From Anaerolineales bacterium (GTDB lineage: Bacteria; Chloroflexota; Anaerolineae; 4572-78; J111), in NCBI GenBank assembly GCA_012032575.1, contig JAAUSP010000085.1, forward strand, positions 1 to 18,442: a DNA stretch of 18,442 nt. Reading direction: 5' to 3'. Of the stretch, positions 17,256 through 18,442 are shown piece after piece (positions within the stretch are counted from its first letter, which is position 1; each line of letters begins with the position of its first letter). The translations under genes were made by a program, and so were the position numbers. The notes under the pieces are model-generated. The model was not told the DNA's origin and made no database searches. It saw nothing but the letters and a program-made list of their open reading frames with translations.

Positions 17256-18303
17256 TCTGGCCTCCGTTTGAGGTGGAATATTCATGCACAAAATCAATTA
17301 ACGCCGCCACGTGTTCCACCGAGGTGTGCTGCAAAATGCCGTGGCCCAGGTTGAAGATATGGCCGGGTTTGCCTTTGACGCCGTCCAGAATATGGGCGGC
17401 CTGCCTCTGGATTTCGGGGATGGGGCAAAGAGCACCACCGGGTCGAGGTTGCCCTGCACGGCCACGTCATCGCCCAACTGCTGCCAGGCCTCGGCCAGTT
17501 CAATCCGCCAATCCACGCCGATGATGTCGCCCCCGGCCTCTTTGATTAACGGCAGCATGCCCGATGTGCCCGTGCCAAAATGGATCAACGGGACATCGCT
17601 GCTGCTTGTGGCGATTTCGATGGCTTTTTTGGAATAGGGCAAAACATAATCGCGATAGTCCGCCGGGCTGAGTGCGCCCACCCAACTGTCGAACAGTTGC
17701 AGCGCCTGCGCCCCTGCGGCGGCCTGCGCCCGCAGATATTCGCCGATCACTTCGGCCAGCTTGCTCATGAGGCTGTGCCACACCTGCGGCTGACCGTACA
17801 TCATACTTTTGGCAATCGTATAGTTGCGCGACGAGCCGCCCTCGATGGGCGTAGCTGGCCAGGGTAAAGGGCGCACCCGAAAAACCGATCAGCGGAACCC
17901 GGGTGCCCAACTCGGCCCGGACCAGCCGGATGGCTTCCAGGGTGAAACCCAGCGTTTCTTCCGGCGGGCGTACCGTCAGCGCCTCAATATCGGCGGCGCT
18001 GCGGAGCGGGTTGCCGATGACCGGCCCATCGCCCTTGACAAATTCCAGGCTCAGGCCCATGCCTTCCAGCGGCGGCAGGATGTCGGCAAAGATAATCGCC
18101 GCGTCGAGGTTGAAGGCATTGATCGGCTGCATGGTCACTTCGGCGGCCAGGTCCGGGTTTTTGATCAGTTCCAAAATCGAGTAGCGCTCGCGCAGGGCGC
18201 GGTACTCGGCCATGTAACGGCCAGCCTGACGCATCAGCCAGACAGGGGTTGCGTCCACAGCTTCGCGGCGGCAGGCGCGGAGAAAGCGGTCGGATTGAGA
18301 CAT
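17239..18303 (-). CDS. hemE: uroporphyrinogen decarboxylase (two frameshifts in this sequence)
   Basis: Three frame segments join into 354 residues when one G is removed from 17847-17849 and one G is added at 17422-17425. [16 protein letters not shown] (residues 20-35) is the substrate-binding loop, and the catalytic Asp is Asp74 in [19 protein letters not shown] and [10 protein letters not shown] are family motifs. The corrected C-terminus reads [15 protein letters not shown] and ends in a short Ser/Asn-rich tail at 17239. It converts uroporphyrinogen III to coproporphyrinogen III, feeding hemY and hemH. Start ATG 18303 has AGAAGGA upstream; a longer frame to 18375 only translates the repeat. 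It is first in the heme operon. Confidence 0.93.
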
Positions 18304-18330
18304 GGGTTTCCTTCTGTGATAATTGGATGA

Positions 18331-18389
18331 GTGATGATGCGTGATGCGTGATGCGTGATGCGTGATTTTTCTCACGCATCACGTATCAC
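18331..18389. repeat. GTGATGC tandem heptamers forming a hairpin in the hemE leader
   Basis: About four to five GTGATGC units (18331-18365) are followed by an inverse copy TCACGCATCACGTATCAC (18372-18389). The last 18 bases of the array pair with it with one mismatch, around a 6-base T-rich loop. It is the same repeat family as 1202-1248. It lies between the hemE promoter and start codon, so the stem would form in the 5' untranslated region. Confidence 0.8.
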
Positions 18390-18400
18390 CTGACCGGATT

Positions 18401-18428
18401 ATTATAACCGGATTTTATACGGGGGCAA
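18401..18428 (-). promoter_or_regulatory. candidate hemE operon promoter
   Basis: On the minus strand, TTGCCC (18423-18428), a 16-base spacer and a perfect TATAAT (18401-18406) lie about 100 bases upstream of hemE. Immediately before it, minus-strand GGCCTTTTTTATT at the window edge resembles the tail of a terminator of an upstream gene. Confidence 0.6.
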
Positions 18429-18442
18429 TAAAAAAGGCCGCT

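Overview
The window reads as a GC-rich bacterial chromosome segment, most likely from a Chloroflexota (Anaerolineae/Caldilineae-type) genome. This is inferred from gene content: a BMP-type ABC transporter, a hemE-hemH-hemY heme cluster, zinc-ribbon and FHA signalling proteins, and abundant intergenic hairpin repeats. There is no rRNA or other marker to prove it. Almost every gene lies on the minus strand.

Region 1 (199-5545, minus) is a four-gene nucleoside/simple-sugar ABC transporter operon: lipoprotein, double-domain ATPase and two permeases, with a good promoter upstream. Region 2 (5842-6956, minus) is a membrane-anchored protein with three zinc ribbons. Region 3 (7073-8897) is AT-richer and holds a candidate type II restriction-modification system. 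A Phd/YefM-like small protein and a beta-class DNA methyltransferase lie on plus, and a convergent PD-(D/E)xK nuclease lies on minus. Region 4 (8948-12127, minus) has a secreted protein with repeated modules and an FHA-domain protein. Region 5 (12464-18303, minus) is the heme cluster hemE, hemH, a small EamA transporter and hemY. Between hemE and hemH sits an AT-rich pair: an AAA15/OLD-like ATPase and a TOPRIM-like protein. Their layout resembles two-gene anti-phage systems (PARIS/AbiL-like) and they overlap the end of hemE. This is the most interesting part of the window.

Five genes (hemE, hemY, the repeat protein, the zinc-ribbon protein and the methyltransferase) are broken by nine frameshifts. 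Each is repaired by adding or removing one base in a short homopolymer, and each repaired gene has a length divisible by three. Sequencing or assembly error is therefore much more likely than real decay, so I annotate them as full-length genes with the site of each shift.

Intergenic spaces are unusually structured. At least nine carry inverted repeats, several built from heptanucleotide tandem repeats (GTGATGC, CTACTAT and AATCTCT families). Many begin within 0-8 bases of a stop codon or supply the stop codon itself. Sigma-70-like promoters can be proposed for the transporter operon, the Phd-like gene, the repeat protein, the FHA gene, hemY (apparently leaderless) and hemE.
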